The translations under genes and the position numbers were made by a program. DNA of 64,000 bases, from NCBI GenBank assembly GCA_002245135.1, contig NGBS01000303.1:62001-126000 (forward strand). Reading direction: 5' to 3'. Numbering within the stretch: the stretch's first letter is position 1; every line of letters starts with the position of its first letter. Source of the stretch: Proteromonas lacertae (taxonomy: Eukaryota > Sar > Bigyra > Opalinata > Proteromonadidae). The notes under the pieces are model-generated. The model did not search any database. It had not been told where the DNA came from and saw nothing but the letters and a program-made list of their open reading frames with translations. Below are positions 1 to 12,900 of the stretch, piece by piece.

Positions 1-235
1 TTGTATATTTTGTCTTTAATTTCATTGTTGGATTGTATTTCTTACTGGTATTTAGAGATAAAAAGGTGTTTTTAGTTTTGCAAATAATATAATATTGTGT
101 ATTTCTTTGTTTTGTTTTTTTTTTTTAATTATTTTTTAATATTTATAAACATAAATCATACATTCACAAAAATATTCAAATAAAATATATTAATATAGGT
201 AAACTAAATTAGTATATAATAGTATTTTACTACTA

Positions 236-552
236 CTATTCATTAAAGCTTAAAAATTCACATGAATCAGAATTAGGTAAAGAGAATAATATGGGAGACA
301 TGTTGTTGGAATTAAATGACAATAAAGGACTGTTTACATTAAATAAATTACTATTGCTATTGTTACTGTAATTATTATTACCCAACATATCTCCAACATT
401 ATTATTTGTATTTGATGTAATTACATTATTACTAATATCTACGAAATTTTCACTATTTTCACTATTATTATTATTATTATCAATTAATGATAAATATGGA
501 CCAACCTGTAAAGATAATTGGTCAGGCATTTGGATTAAATTATCTTCATATA

Positions 553-585
<33 letters not shown>

Positions 586-1891
586 CATTACATAGAATCA
601 TTTGCGGTTGTGGAATTAATTGAACTTCTTGTGGTTGTTCTATCATCTGAATCTGCATTTGTTGATCTTGCATATCCATCTGTTGTTGCGGTTGTTGTTC
701 TATCTGTAACTGTAATTGTAATTGTTGTTGCATTTGCTGATTCTGTTGTTCAATTTGTTGTGGTTCATAGTAACAGTATGGATCATTACTGTAAGCATAC
801 TGTTGTTGATCTTCATCTTCATTATTATAATTATTACTATTATCTATACAGTGTGATATGGATGTTGGTGTAACTGATGCTGATCTTGGAGTAACTGTAG
901 TTGATGATGATAAAGATGGTGGTGAAGCTGCAGGGACAGGAATATCTAATTGAGGAGAATAAGTTATACCATTATTATTGTAAATTATTGGGTTATTATT
1001 ATTATTATTTTGAAATATTGCACCACCATATTTTTTCAATATTCTTGTTCCTATCCTTGGTTTTGATTTCATTTCATAATATTCTTTTACTTCTTTTCTT
1101 TTTTCTTCAGATATTTTTAAATTATCTATTAATTGATCTAGTGTAAATCCATTTTCCACAAAATTGTAAAATCCGAGCTTTATCATTGGTTCTGTATGAC
1201 TTTCTATATACTTCTTTTTGGCTTTTGAATTAAAGCGGTTTTTGATGTTATTTTCACTTCTTCCTGGAATTATTTTAGCTATTTCTGCCCATTTATTACC
1301 AATCACTTTTTGTAATTCAAATAATAGGATATCTTCCTCTTCTGTCCACTCAGATCGTTTGATACTTTGATCTAAATAGTTCAGGTATCTTTCTCTACAT
1401 TGCTTACCACTACGACCTTTTAGCTTATTAGCTACATCACTCCATTTTATATCATCTATTCCATTTGCTTCTACAGCATTTAAAATAATTCTGTCTTCTT
1501 CTGACGTCCAAGGTCCTTTAATTATTTCTGGTGATGTGATAATCCTCCACCGACGCATGCACTGTATTTCACTTCTTGTTCCTACGTAATCTGCAATCAA
1601 CCTCCAATTTTTGTGTGGATATTTTTTAAAACCAATTTGTAACCTTCTATCTTCCTCTTTTGACCATTTTTCTATTGAGTTCATTTTTCCTTTCTGTTTG
1701 GCGGTTGTATTTAAGTGTAATGTGTGTTCTAGATATTTATTCGGACTTTCACTTAGTGCTGAAGAAGGACTGACACTTACATCAGATAGTGGTGATGTAG
1801 ATCCTAATATTACAAATGGCGGTGTCAAAGTGTCATATTCCTCAATAGTGTGTGAAGTAATATCCGGTATAGCTATTGATGTTGTAGACAT
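236..1891 (-). CDS. 3R-MYB transcription factor (copy 1)
   Basis: Single-exon 551-residue protein. Three consecutive MYB repeats are visible: R1 from about residue 76 (WSKEEDRRL), R2 from about 126 (GPWTSEEDRII) and R3 from about 181 (SEWTEEEDILL), each with spaced Trp residues and ending in the R3 signature GRSENNIKNRFNSK. This is the R1R2R3 layout of animal c-Myb and plant 3R-MYB, known as sequence-specific nuclear DNA-binding proteins, often in cell-cycle or differentiation control. The C-terminal half is Asn/Gln-rich and probably a low-complexity activation region. It is transcribed divergently from the BAR-PH gene at 2278. A paralogue lies at 4132-6261. Target genes cannot be inferred. 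Confidence 0.9.
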
Positions 1892-2277
1892 CAGTAAAAT
1901 ATGTATTATAAATTACAAAATTAACAAACTCCCAAAAAGGCAAAATATGTTCAAGCCAAGTATTTTCTGAGTCATTTGAATTTTTAATACTATCGTGTTG
2001 TTTTTTATCGTAAAACATAAATCTGCTTATAAAATTTAAAGAATGATGTAAAAATAAAAGGGAAACACAGAATTATGGTTTTTGTATTGTGATGTAATAT
2101 TATGAGATTAACCACACAAAAGAAAATAGATTAATTCATAATTATTGTCAAAAACACATGTGACAAAGAAATAGAAGATAAAAAGCACAATATTCATCTT
2201 TCAAACATGTTTGAAGTTTAGAAATCTCAAAAATCTTTTTTTATTCTAAATCGCTCATAGATAAGTTTAGTAATTAA
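1892..2277. other. Divergent intergenic region
   Basis: About 390 bases between the start codons of the 3R-MYB gene (minus strand) and the BAR-PH gene (plus strand). It must hold both promoters and 5' untranslated regions. It is AT-rich with A and T runs. I see no ORF, tRNA-like structure or clear conserved box. Confidence 0.5.
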
Positions 2278-3991
2278 ATGAGTACTATTAATAATGGAAT
2301 TACTAGGGATGATGATGTTCAACTGACTGTGGATGATGAAAGTCCACATTTAGTTGAAGAAGCCGAATTACCAGAACCTGTTGACACAGCATTATCCAAA
2401 CAACCAAAAAGCAATAATATATCTCCATTACACAAAGAATCAGGTAGTAAATCACCTAGATTTGAAGATTCTAGTGCACCTCCATCTACACCAATGTCAC
2501 CTTTGTCAGGTGATGAAGCTCCTCCAAGTATGTTTTTTTTATTTTATATTTTATTATATAGTTGTTTTACATTTGAGTAGTTCAGAATCTCAAGATTTTA
2601 TTCCACAACAGAAGATGCTATCGACAAAACAAAAGGTCTTTACACAAATTCGTGAAATTGAAGAGAAAAGAGCACCAAGACACGCTGCATCTTTAAAATT
2701 AGGTAATGAAAACTGGTCTGCAATGAAGAATCATTTAGATAAAGGATATACAGAGATTAAAAACCTTGTGGAGTATATATTTTAACATATTTATTTTTTT
2801 ATAGTTATGCATCAAAATTCCTTGAAGCACACAAAAAACTAATTTTTACACATCAATATCTTCAAAGAGCAATTATACCAACATTAACTAGTTATGACAG
2901 TAAAGGTGAACAAATAGATACTTCGTTACAACCAATGATGAAAGCTTTACAAACACTTCATGAAGGATCTATTGACAAATTGAATGAATTTATAAAGACA
3001 ATGTCAAGTTCTGTTATAGATAATAAGTTAAAACCAATGAAAGAACAATATAAAATTGAAATTGAGAATCTATCTGAAGAAATAAAATCTGCTTTAAAGA
3101 ATTATGAAAAAGTCGGTAAAAATTGTATTACTGCCTATGATAAATTGAATGATACACTCACAAAGACAATAAAGAGTAAAGAAGAAGGAAAAATGTTCCA
3201 TCAAGATTTTTGGAGTGAACAAGCTAGTTATATTGCTGCTTTGAATATTGAGACTGATACAAGACAATATTTAACCACACATTTAGGTCAAGCATATGAA
3301 AGAATCAAGGATATAGAAAAAACAAGAATAGAATCAACTCAAAGTGCCATGGAGGCTTTAGTACAGACTACACAGCAAGTATTAATTCCATTTTTATATG
3401 TTTATAGTTATATAAAGAACTTGGCAAAGGATTTGACCAACCATTGTCAAATGCAACAATTGACCCAAATATAGATATCAGTAGACTGTCAGATATTATG
3501 AGCACTATTAAAGAGAAAAAATTATCAGCTAGAGAACAGATATTATCACAGCAACCACCTGCTGACTCAATTCCAACGATAGCTAATTCGCCACTGGTTT
3601 TAAAATATGGAGTATTAGCACTCCAGTCACCTACATTAACATGGGATGCTGTTCACGTTATTGTTACTCAGGATGCTCATATGCTTATCTATAAAAGTTC
3701 TGGAAGTGAAAGTACAGAAAAGTTCTTAGCTTCTCAAGCGTATATTTTAAGCCATTTCCCTTTTATAGTAATTCTCCTTTTGCTTCAATATTTTTGACAA
3801 ATTCGGTTGTAGCTAAGAGAGAGGTTGTAAATCCATGTGCATTCCAAGTAACAGAGAAAAAGAAACAGATTATGTGGAGTACCACAGCTAAATATATCCT
3901 AAGAGTTTCTTCAGAGGAAGATTTGTTAGAGTGGATGGATCTATTTATGCATATGCATGTTACAGAGGATTCAGAGACTTTTACAATATAA
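2278..3991 (+). CDS. BAR domain and PH domain membrane protein
   Basis: Five exons: 2278-2527, 2562-2772, 2805-3378, 3408-3739 and 3769-3991, joined by GT-AG introns of 29-34 nt, giving about 529 residues. The N terminus is acidic and Ser/Pro-rich. The central 350 residues are helical and Lys/Glu-rich with BAR/IMD-like character (ENWSAMKNHLDKGYTEIKNL, then KFLEAHKKLIFTHQYLQ). The C terminus is a PH domain ending with the expected helix and Trp (SEEDLLEWMDLF). BAR-PH proteins bind and curve phosphoinositide membranes, usually in endocytic or contact-site traffic. No ArfGAP or RhoGAP domain is present. Frame continuity supports every splice; the exact subfamily is uncertain. Confidence 0.8.
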
Positions 3992-4131
3992 TAGCTTATT
4001 ATTTTTATATGTATTTTTTTATGTGAAGAATGAAATTTTTAAAACCGCCTAAAAAAATCATTTGATCTTTTTCTATTTAATTTTTTTGAGTAAGAGTGGT
4101 CGGCTAATTCCAACTGTGAATAAGCTCAAAA

Positions 4132-5553
4132 ATGAATATGTCATCTTCTGCATCTCATGAGCCGGTTTATGTGCCTATGGACGCTATCCAGAATCAATAT
4201 GTGTACATTCAGCCAGCTCAAACAAGTCCGGTTTCTATACTCTCTATCCAAAATCCTGCTCCTACTTACCCTGATAATTACCTCGCAGCAGACGAAATTG
4301 CCATATCAGGTGTAAAAAAGAGAAAATCAAGAACTGTGGTTCATGAAAAATGGTCAAAAGAGGAAGACAAAAGGCTCAGTGATGCTGTCAAGAAGTATGG
4401 AGCAAAGAATTGGAAAAAGATCGCTAGTGAAGTAGGTGGTTCAAGAAACGATGTGCAATGCTTGCATCGATGGAGAAAGGTCATTTCACCAGAATTAGTG
4501 AAGGGCCCTTGGACTCCAGATGAAGATATGATCATTATGAAGGCTGTAAGAGACGCTGGTGATGTAAACAACATCAAGTGGTGTGAAGTAGCAGCTAAGT
4601 TAAAAGGAAGAATAGGTAAACAATGCAGAGAACGATATCTCAACTATTTAGATCAGAATATCAAAAAATCAGAATGGACTGAAGAGGAAGATAAAATATT
4701 ATTCGAATTACAACGAGTTATTGGTAATAGATGGTGTGAAATCGCTAAAGTTTTACCAGGAAGAAGTGAAAATAACATCAAAAATAGATTCAATTCTAAA
4801 GCAAAAGCAACTTATCTTTTACACCATCGAACTCCAATGATTCCTATTCAAAACTTATGTACTGCTTCACCAGATGATGATCCAAGACAGCCAAGAAAGA
4901 AACGAAAATTAATGTGTCCTCCACTACAACAATTATTAAGATATTTGAATTTATCAAGCCAAATGCTTGACTCTATTATTCCACCATTACCAGTTTCTTC
5001 ATTTGTTTCACCTAATAATACGACAACAACTCTATCTTCAATTAATAATAATGATATTCCAATACCTGATAATATGTATAACATAAATAATAATAATAAT
5101 TCTACAGCTCCAGCTTTATTACCATTATCATCATCATCAAATAGAAATCAATTAGGCAATAATAATAATAATAATAATCTATATGGTGGAAATAATGAAG
5201 AAGATGAATTGAATTTATTAACTAAACCAACACTTACTATTGTTGATCAACAACAACAACAACAACAACCATTTAATATTACTGATAATAATAATATAAT
5301 AAATAATAATAATGACCATATAAATAATTGTGGTTATAATATAAGATCCACTCGTAGCAACAACTATAATAATAATACAATTGGCGTTAGTACAAGATCA
5401 AGATCCAGAAATAATAATAATAATAATACCAGTTATAGTGGTTTTTATACAGGTAAATACAGTAGTGGAAGGACAACAAGATCAACTAGAAACTCAACAG
5501 CTGCTGCAGCAACAGCTGAAAGACAAAGAAAACAAAAAGAAATGAAATTACAA

Positions 5554-5584
<31 letters not shown>

Positions 5585-6261
5585 TCCAACAACAATTACA
5601 ACTCCAACAACAACAACAACAACAAGAGTATTTTGACCAACAACAATATCCACAATTTTTATATTATTTTCAACCATTCATACCATCATATGCTTTAAAT
5701 ACATATGAAAGTGGTATATATAATGAATATGAAATATCTGACCAACAACCACCACATGTAACTCAATTATCACAACCACCACATGTAACTCAATTAAATC
5801 AACCACAACCATTAGATGAATTTGATAATGAAAATCCTAGTTCAATAATGTTCCAAAATAATATTTATATGAGTAATTTTAGTACAAATAACAACATCAA
5901 TAATAATGCTAACCTCTTAAATAATAATTTAAATAATAATAATAATAATATCTTTATTCAAAGCATGGATGATTCTACTAATTCAACAATCTCTAACTTG
6001 ATGATGTTGAATGATAGTAGTAATAGTGTAGGAGGTGTTAATATAGAAGAAGATGAGGAAGTTAGAATGTATTTGAATGAGAATGGACGTTATAATGATC
6101 CACTAAATCCCATTCCTTCATTTATTGAGGATCCTACTATTGCTACAATAACAACAACTAATACAATAAAAACAATTTCATCTGACGATTTGAATGTATT
6201 GTTAAATAATTCTAGTTCCAGTTTAGTTAATAATAATAATAATAGTATTACAACAGATTAG
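4132..6261 (+). CDS. 3R-MYB transcription factor (copy 2)
   Basis: Single-exon 709-residue protein ending in TAG. Three MYB repeats start near residue 74 (WSKEEDKRLSDAVKKYG), 125 (GPWTPDEDMIIMKAV) and 180 (SEWTEEEDKILFELQ). R3 ends in GRSENNIKNRFNSKAK, nearly identical to copy 1. A basic stretch (VKKRKSR) before R1 may be a nuclear localisation signal. After residue 250 the protein is dominated by Asn and Gln runs from AAT and CAA repeats, with a near-duplicated PPHVTQL motif. The MYB block is strongly conserved between the copies while the tails are not, suggesting an old duplication with conserved DNA specificity. Confidence 0.92.
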
Positions 6262-6471
6262 ACGATTAATTTAGGTATAAACCAATCATTATATATAATA
6301 ATATAAAAATTTATACATTTATATTTCATTACATTTCACAATTAATGATTTGAGGAAGTTTTTTTAAAATGTTTTTTCTTTTTGGATTAATGTTTTGTTT
6401 TGGTGTAATGAAATAAAACACACACAAAGAGAGTTATTATTATAACAATAATTAAAAAATCAAAAAATCAG

Positions 6472-6753
6472 TTATCTCCTGTGATGATGGCTTCTACTTC
6501 TACTTCTTTTATCTTTACTATGACTATGATGATGTCTATGACTATGGCTATGACTACAATATAAAATATAAAGCTAATTATACTGTCGATGATGATCTTT
6601 ATCACGACTTGATCTTCCTCTTCTATTATCATCATAATCACGTCTATTAGACCTATCTCTATCTCTACTTCTTTCTCCATCTCGATCACCATTGTAATTA
6701 ATTGGAGATTTTGTTGGTGGAAGAGGTGGTGGTGGTGGTGGTGGAAGTGATTG

Positions 6754-6786
<33 letters not shown>

Positions 6787-7679
6787 TGATGATTTTGATT
6801 TATCATCAGAACCACTAGTAGTAGTTTCTTTTTTACCTTCAAGTCTTTCTTTTCTTTCTTTTAACTCCTGTAATCCATGTTTCATTAATAAATATCCCTG
6901 ATGAATTCTACCACCAAAATGATCAGCTAATCTCCTAATATATATATATAATAATAATAATAATATTTATACAATTCACTATCAACTACTGATAATAAAG
7001 CACCACAAATATCACAAACTCTAAGCTTGGTATTACCATCAGCAGCACCTAAATTAGGAATTGTTGAGGCAAAATCCATTATATATCTTGCTTGAGCTAT
7101 GTATTTATCTTCTCTCAATTTCTCTACTGTTGCCATAAATGTTGAAGCTTCATCTACTAACCCTTCTTCTGCAGCTGCTTCTGCTCTCTTTTTCATTTGT
7201 TCTATTTGTCTATTTATTGTTTTTACTGCATCATTATCTTCTACATATGACATCTCAACGTTGTGTCTATCATAATACTTATTTTGCCCTCTCTATATAT
7301 AATAACAATTAAAATTTATACTTTGATTTTTCGATCGGTTTCTGCCATTACTTTTACTATCTGTTTTTCAAAATCATCATAATAACGCTGAAATTCTTTT
7401 GGGTTTTTAGCTTGCTCTCTTTGAAATCTATACAAAATTTACATTAAACTAATTAATATGTACTGCAACTTCAGTTTTTCATCATGAACTTTTTCACATG
7501 ATCCTACATCTATTTTTGTATTTTCAAAGAGCTGAACTGGACAAAATCCACAAAGAAAATATCTACATACACTTTCATCACGATAATCCTATTTAAATTA
7601 ATCAAAATAAAACTATTATATATACAGTCACTTCAGCTTTTCCAAATAGCATATCTAACATCGCCCTTTGCTCATCCAT
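6472..7679 (-). CDS. LUC7: LUC7-like U1 snRNP splicing factor
   Basis: Six exons on the minus strand (7679-7626, 7588-7464, 7427-7322, 7292-6973, 6934-6584, 6553-6472) with 29-38 nt introns give 345 residues. The start MDEQRAMLDMLFG matches the LUC7 N terminus. A CCCH-type finger follows (VCRYFLCGFCPVQLF...GSCEKVHD), then a coiled coil, then the second finger (VCDICGALLSVVDSE...HFGGRIHQGY). The tail has Asn and Pro runs and an RD/RS plus His-Ser segment typical of splicing factors. LUC7 proteins belong to the U1 snRNP and help select 5' splice sites, which is relevant in a genome with such short introns. The last exon (SHSHRHHH...) is joined only by splicing at 6554-6583. Confidence 0.93.
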
Positions 7680-8029
7680 TGTGTTTTATCTATAGAGTAT
7701 ATTTTAATGTTGTTTATAAATTATTTTAAATTAAAAAAATCAAAATTTAAATAAAACTACACTTTAAAATGCAAAAATCTAGAAAAGTCGAGTTTGATTG
7801 AGTCAAGCTTTAATCTATTTTACATTTTCTTGTTTTATGAAGCAATGGAATGTCAAATGTTTTGATAAATAATGAAATATATTACAATTGATTATATTAT
7901 GTGTTTATACAGAAGTTAAAATAGAACTATCATAATACATACAATACAAAGAAAGACAAAGAAATACATGAAACGGTTAGTTGGTGTAAATTGTAGATTA
8001 ATTTAACTCTATAATTGTAGTATTATATA
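7680..8029. other. Intergenic region, divergent promoters
   Basis: About 350 bases between the LUC7 start (minus) and the PARP-like gene start (plus). AT-rich, with no ORF of note and no recognisable RNA gene. It presumably carries both promoters. Confidence 0.4.
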
Positions 8030-9767
8030 ATGATTAGAACAGATATTTTAAACTATTTCAATATAGATGTGGATTATTTTGACTTTGGCTTTAACTTTGA
8101 ATTTCCAGAAAAAGATTCTCTCAAATATAATCGAGGTGGAAGAGAATATATTCGTCCTTGTGGTTGGTACAGATTTGGTTTGAAGATATCTGGTAAATAT
8201 GATAATGGAAATGATGATTGGCTAGGTGAAAGTAATTGTTCTGGTGAATGGGTAAATGCTTATCATGGAACAAAGATAAAGAATGTTAAAGATATATTAG
8301 AAGAAGGATTAAAACCTGGTAATCGTAATGCTTATGGAGTTGGAATATACTGTTCTCCCAAAATAGAAATAGCATCAAGATATGCTACTCCATTTGAATA
8401 TGAAAAAGAATTATATAAAGTAGTAATTCAAGTGAGAGTAAAACCTGATAAAATAATAGACTGTAAAACTAAAGGTGGTAAAGAAGATTATTGGTATATA
8501 GAAAAAAGTGAAAATATTAGAAACTTTGCAGTTTTAATGAAAAATAAAAATAAAGAATCATCATCACTACAAAAGAATCCAATAATCCATAATCATATAG
8601 AAATACATAAAAAATCCAATTCAAATAATCAAAATAGCATTGGTAGAAAAATATCTACAACAAGAAACACATTGAAAAAAACATCTCCATTAAAAACACA
8701 TCCAATCACAAAACTACCACCAATACCTAATCAATTAAAAATGAATATTACCCAACCTATAACAATACCATTACAGATTCCTAAAAAACAACCATCATTG
8801 CAGTTATCTGCAAGCATCTAATCCAACACCATTATTATCTCAAAGAATACCAAATCAATCAACAACGAAAGTAAATCAATCAGAACAATCAATACCATCA
8901 CCTCCTCAAAATCCTCAAAATCTACCACATCTTCCAAAGTTTTTAATTCCATTAACAAAGACAAATACATCACCCAAGACAGTTTCTACAATAACACGAT
9001 GTCCATCATCAACTACATCAACTTTATCAAATACAACAACAACCACATCAATTGCATCTCACCCAATAGTAAATAAATCAATACTATCACCTCTTCAAAT
9101 TCAACAAATAAATCCACCAAAGCCTTCATCTTCATCATTTTCTTCATCAACAAAATCACAATCACCACGAAGTGCAAGTACTCCTCCACCACCTAAAATA
9201 GCATTTGTATATAAAACATCTTCCCAACCTACAACTTCAACTTCAACATATTCTGAATCAAATACTATTAAACAAAATAAATCAAAGATAGTGAATAAAT
9301 ATAAATATTGTGGATATTTTGAAATATCGAAATATAAAAGCTGTTGTATTGATTGTATAAGAAATATTTTGTCCTTCCTTTTATTATCAGTATTTATCTC
9401 TATTCTAAGTATGAGATTTGTGAATTATTTAGATTATGAAAGTATTTTATTACAAAAATATGGAATAATATCAATGTTTAGTGTATTGAGTTTATCAATC
9501 GAATGTTTAGAAATATTTATAAACTGTTTTAAAGTTGAGTCATTAAATTATATAGGATATAAAGTGTATAGCAGTATAATATGTGTTTATTATATATTAA
9601 TCAGTATTTATACACTAATTAATGATATATCATTACCATTTTATTGTTTAATAATGACTGGAATAATTCATTTATTTGGTTGTTGTTGGAAAATGATAAA
9701 AGAAGAAGAAGATGATGAATTAAATAATGTTCAAATATTACACAAAAAGAAGGGAGTAATGATTTAG
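8030..9767 (+). pseudogene. PARP-like domain and multi-pass membrane protein, one-base frame change
   Basis: Two reading frames form one protein. Frame 1 (8030-8821) encodes RPCGWYRFGLKI, WLGESNCSGEWVNAYHGTK and AYGVGIYCSPKIEIASRYA, resembling an ADP-ribosyltransferase/PARP-like fold found in large families in some fungi and protists (recognition from memory). It then enters a Ser/Thr/Pro/Gln-rich linker and stops at 8821. The next frame is open from 8763 to 9767 with no ATG before 9291, continues the same linker composition, and ends in a Cys-containing hydrophobic domain with three or four likely transmembrane helices. A +1 change between 8763 and 8821 fuses them into about 578 residues. 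It may be an assembly error, an allele, a decaying gene or frameshifting; I see no usable splice pair. Confidence 0.6.
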
Positions 9768-9903
9768 ATGTAAATAGTGAAGTAAAATATCCAAGTAAAT
9801 AATATAAGATTATTTTTTCATTGATTTAAATGTCTTTCACCGTTTCTTAATATATTATTCTGTTTTTCATCATCATAAACAACAAATTAAGTTATAAATA
9901 ATC

Positions 9904-12900
9904 TTAAATAGGAGGCAATGAATTTAAAGTACTTAATGAAAATATCATTTCTAATTGTTTTCTTTCGCTTTTATTATCATCATTAAGTTCTCTTTCATCA
10001 TTTACTTCAATCTCATTATATTCAGAATCATATCTGAATATTTTTCTATTTTCAGTTATTTCAAAAGATTTATCACGATTATCAACTATTATCTCCAAAC
10101 CTTCTTTTCTATTCATATTATATATATATATATATATATATTATACAGGAATTTTGGATCTTTAACATTATTCCATTTCAAAATATCTTCTACTTTCACT
10201 TTATACTTCTCACAAATATCTTCTATTTTTTTATCCTCTTTAATTTTATATTTCTTTGGTTTTTTAACACTTTCATCTTTAATATTCCATATCCATTGAC
10301 GAATTGTATTATCACTCGAAATTGAAATCGTCATATTATTATCAAACATTACACTTAATATTGAATCTTTATGTCCATTGAATGTTTGTAAACACTATTT
10401 TTATTATAAATTATATGTATTATTATATATACTGATCCTGATATTATATCATGTACTTTAACAACATTATCATCTCCACCACTTATCAACTTCAACGAAT
10501 CACATTGTAAACTTCTAATACAACCATCATGTGCTTTTATTGATTTAACTAACTTTGTAGTATTCACATTCCATATATATATTATCCCATCTTGACTTCC
10601 ACTGATTATATCATCGCCTGATTTATATAAACATGATGAAGGAGATGTATGGCCTACCAATTTAAACCTTCTTTCTAATTGTTCATAATTACTCTTTACT
10701 CCACTATGTTTCCATCCATTTATTATACATTCACTACTTCCTGTAAGTATCATATCATCGTATAAATATATTGATTTTATTGTGTGTAAATGAGCTTTCA
10801 TTTTCATTAACATTTCATACTTTTTATTATCCCAAATTATGAGAAAACAGTCAGTTCCTCCACTTACTATAACTTCATCATCTAAACATAAATAATAAGA
10901 GTATATATTATTAATAATTATTATACTTGCTTTGATACTCCATACAGTAGCTTCATGACCAGATAATACTGCTAATCGTTTATAATTAACCATATCCCAA
11001 ACTTGAACAGTTGTATCAGTTGATCCAGTATATACAATATTATTATACACATATAAACAGGTAATATATGCATTCTTACTACAATTGATGGATGTATTTG
11101 TGTAAAACATACAATCACCATTGTCTATATCATATTGGAAGATGTAATTATCATGACTTGTATAAATATATGGGTTGTATAAACAACTGTTATTCATTCT
11201 GTTTTTATCATCAAAATTTGCAGCACGGAATAGATGAAGTGATGTTACTTGTTTTGACAAATCACTCTAAATTAATATAATAAAATATAATTATATTCAA
11301 TACATGTTCACAATCTCTTTTCAATATCAAAGTTCTCATAATATTTTTCTTTACATCATAATTCAGTTTTGCTCTATTAAATTGAAGATTCAATTCTTTC
11401 ATATCAATTGTAATTTGTCTGATAGTTTCATTAATTTGTTTTCTGTCTTTCTGAACATCATTATCTTCACTGTATTTTGCATTTTCTGCAGCAACTGAAA
11501 ATAGTTTCTTCACTTTTGAACTTTTATTGTGTAAATTGTTAAACATTTCTCTTGCTCTTTTTAGTTGAAGTGCTTTATCATCAAGGTTCTTTTTAGCAAT
11601 ATCAAATAGACTATATGAAAATAATAAAATTATAAATGAATATATTTATACTTTTTGGCTTCATCAATTTGTAATTGCATTTCAGTAATTTCTTTTTCAA
11701 TTTCTGGCAATAACACTGAAAATCTTGTTAAATTAACTTCTACAATTTCTTTTGGTGTTATTCCCATCAATTTACTATGGATGTTATTCAACTTCTTAAT
11801 CTTCTTATCAACTACATTAAACAGTCTTTCATTAGTTTCATTATAAAGAGTTTTATATTTCTCAGCTTTATCTTTCATCAACAATTTATCATATGCCATT
11901 GATTTCAACAAATAAGAATCTTTAATGATTTGTGAATCTTTTAATTCTACACCTAATTCATAGGCTGATATTGCTTCTCTTAAAGCTTCTCTTACATGAC
12001 CCATATCGTGGTATAAATATCCTAATCCTGTGTGGCATAATCCAAGAATATATCTATTATTAATACTTTCAGCAACTATATACATAATATAAATATATAT
12101 TTATACTTCCCATAGAATGTTCAAACTGTATACAAGCTTTGTTATAGAGTTTTAAATTAGTATTTGTCATTGCTATTTTGTAAGTTAAATAACTTGTTAG
12201 GATTTTATTATCATCATTTTCAACTATTGTTAACAGTTTCTTATAGTATTCATCAGCTTTTGTATATTCTTTAATATTGAAATAACTATCTCCTGTGTAT
12301 AAATACTGCATATAATGTTCTTTATTTTGATTTATCGAAAATCTTACATCATTATACTATAAAAAAATAAAAAATTAATATATATATATATACAGATTGA
12401 TAATACTGACTAGATCTAAAATCTTTTTCTTCATCAATTGTATAATTCAATTTCATTAATTGTCTATTTACAGGATTTAAATCATGAATAACATTCTGTA
12501 CTTCTTTTTCTAACTGATTTCTTTGTAATTCAATTTCAGATATTGGAATTGGAGTTAATTGATTATTTTGATTATTATTATTATTGTGTTTATTTACAAT
12601 TATAGTTTTCCATATGTAAAATAACTTTATCAACGGTCTTTTCCTAATTATTGATAGATGTGCGCATTTATTCATTTTATCATAATAATCCTTTTCCATT
12701 TTCTGTAATTGCTTCGTTTTTGTTTCTAATTCTTCTTTTAATAATCTTTCTTTTTCTTCACTCTTTTCTAACAACTCTTGTATTTTATATAATTTGTTTT
12801 TATTATCAGAAATCTGTTGATAATAATCATCTCTCTTCGCCTCTAAGCTTCTCAATTTTGTACCAATTTTAGATTTATTATTACTATTTATATTCTTATT

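Noticed and set aside
487-1146. Plus-strand open frames rich in Tyr, His and Val across the first MYB gene
   Set aside because: They are antisense shadows of AAT and CAA repeats in the MYB tail and show no domain character.
8642-8663. A 22-nt GT-AG intron that would correct the PARP-like gene frame
   Set aside because: The resulting frame meets a TGA within four codons.
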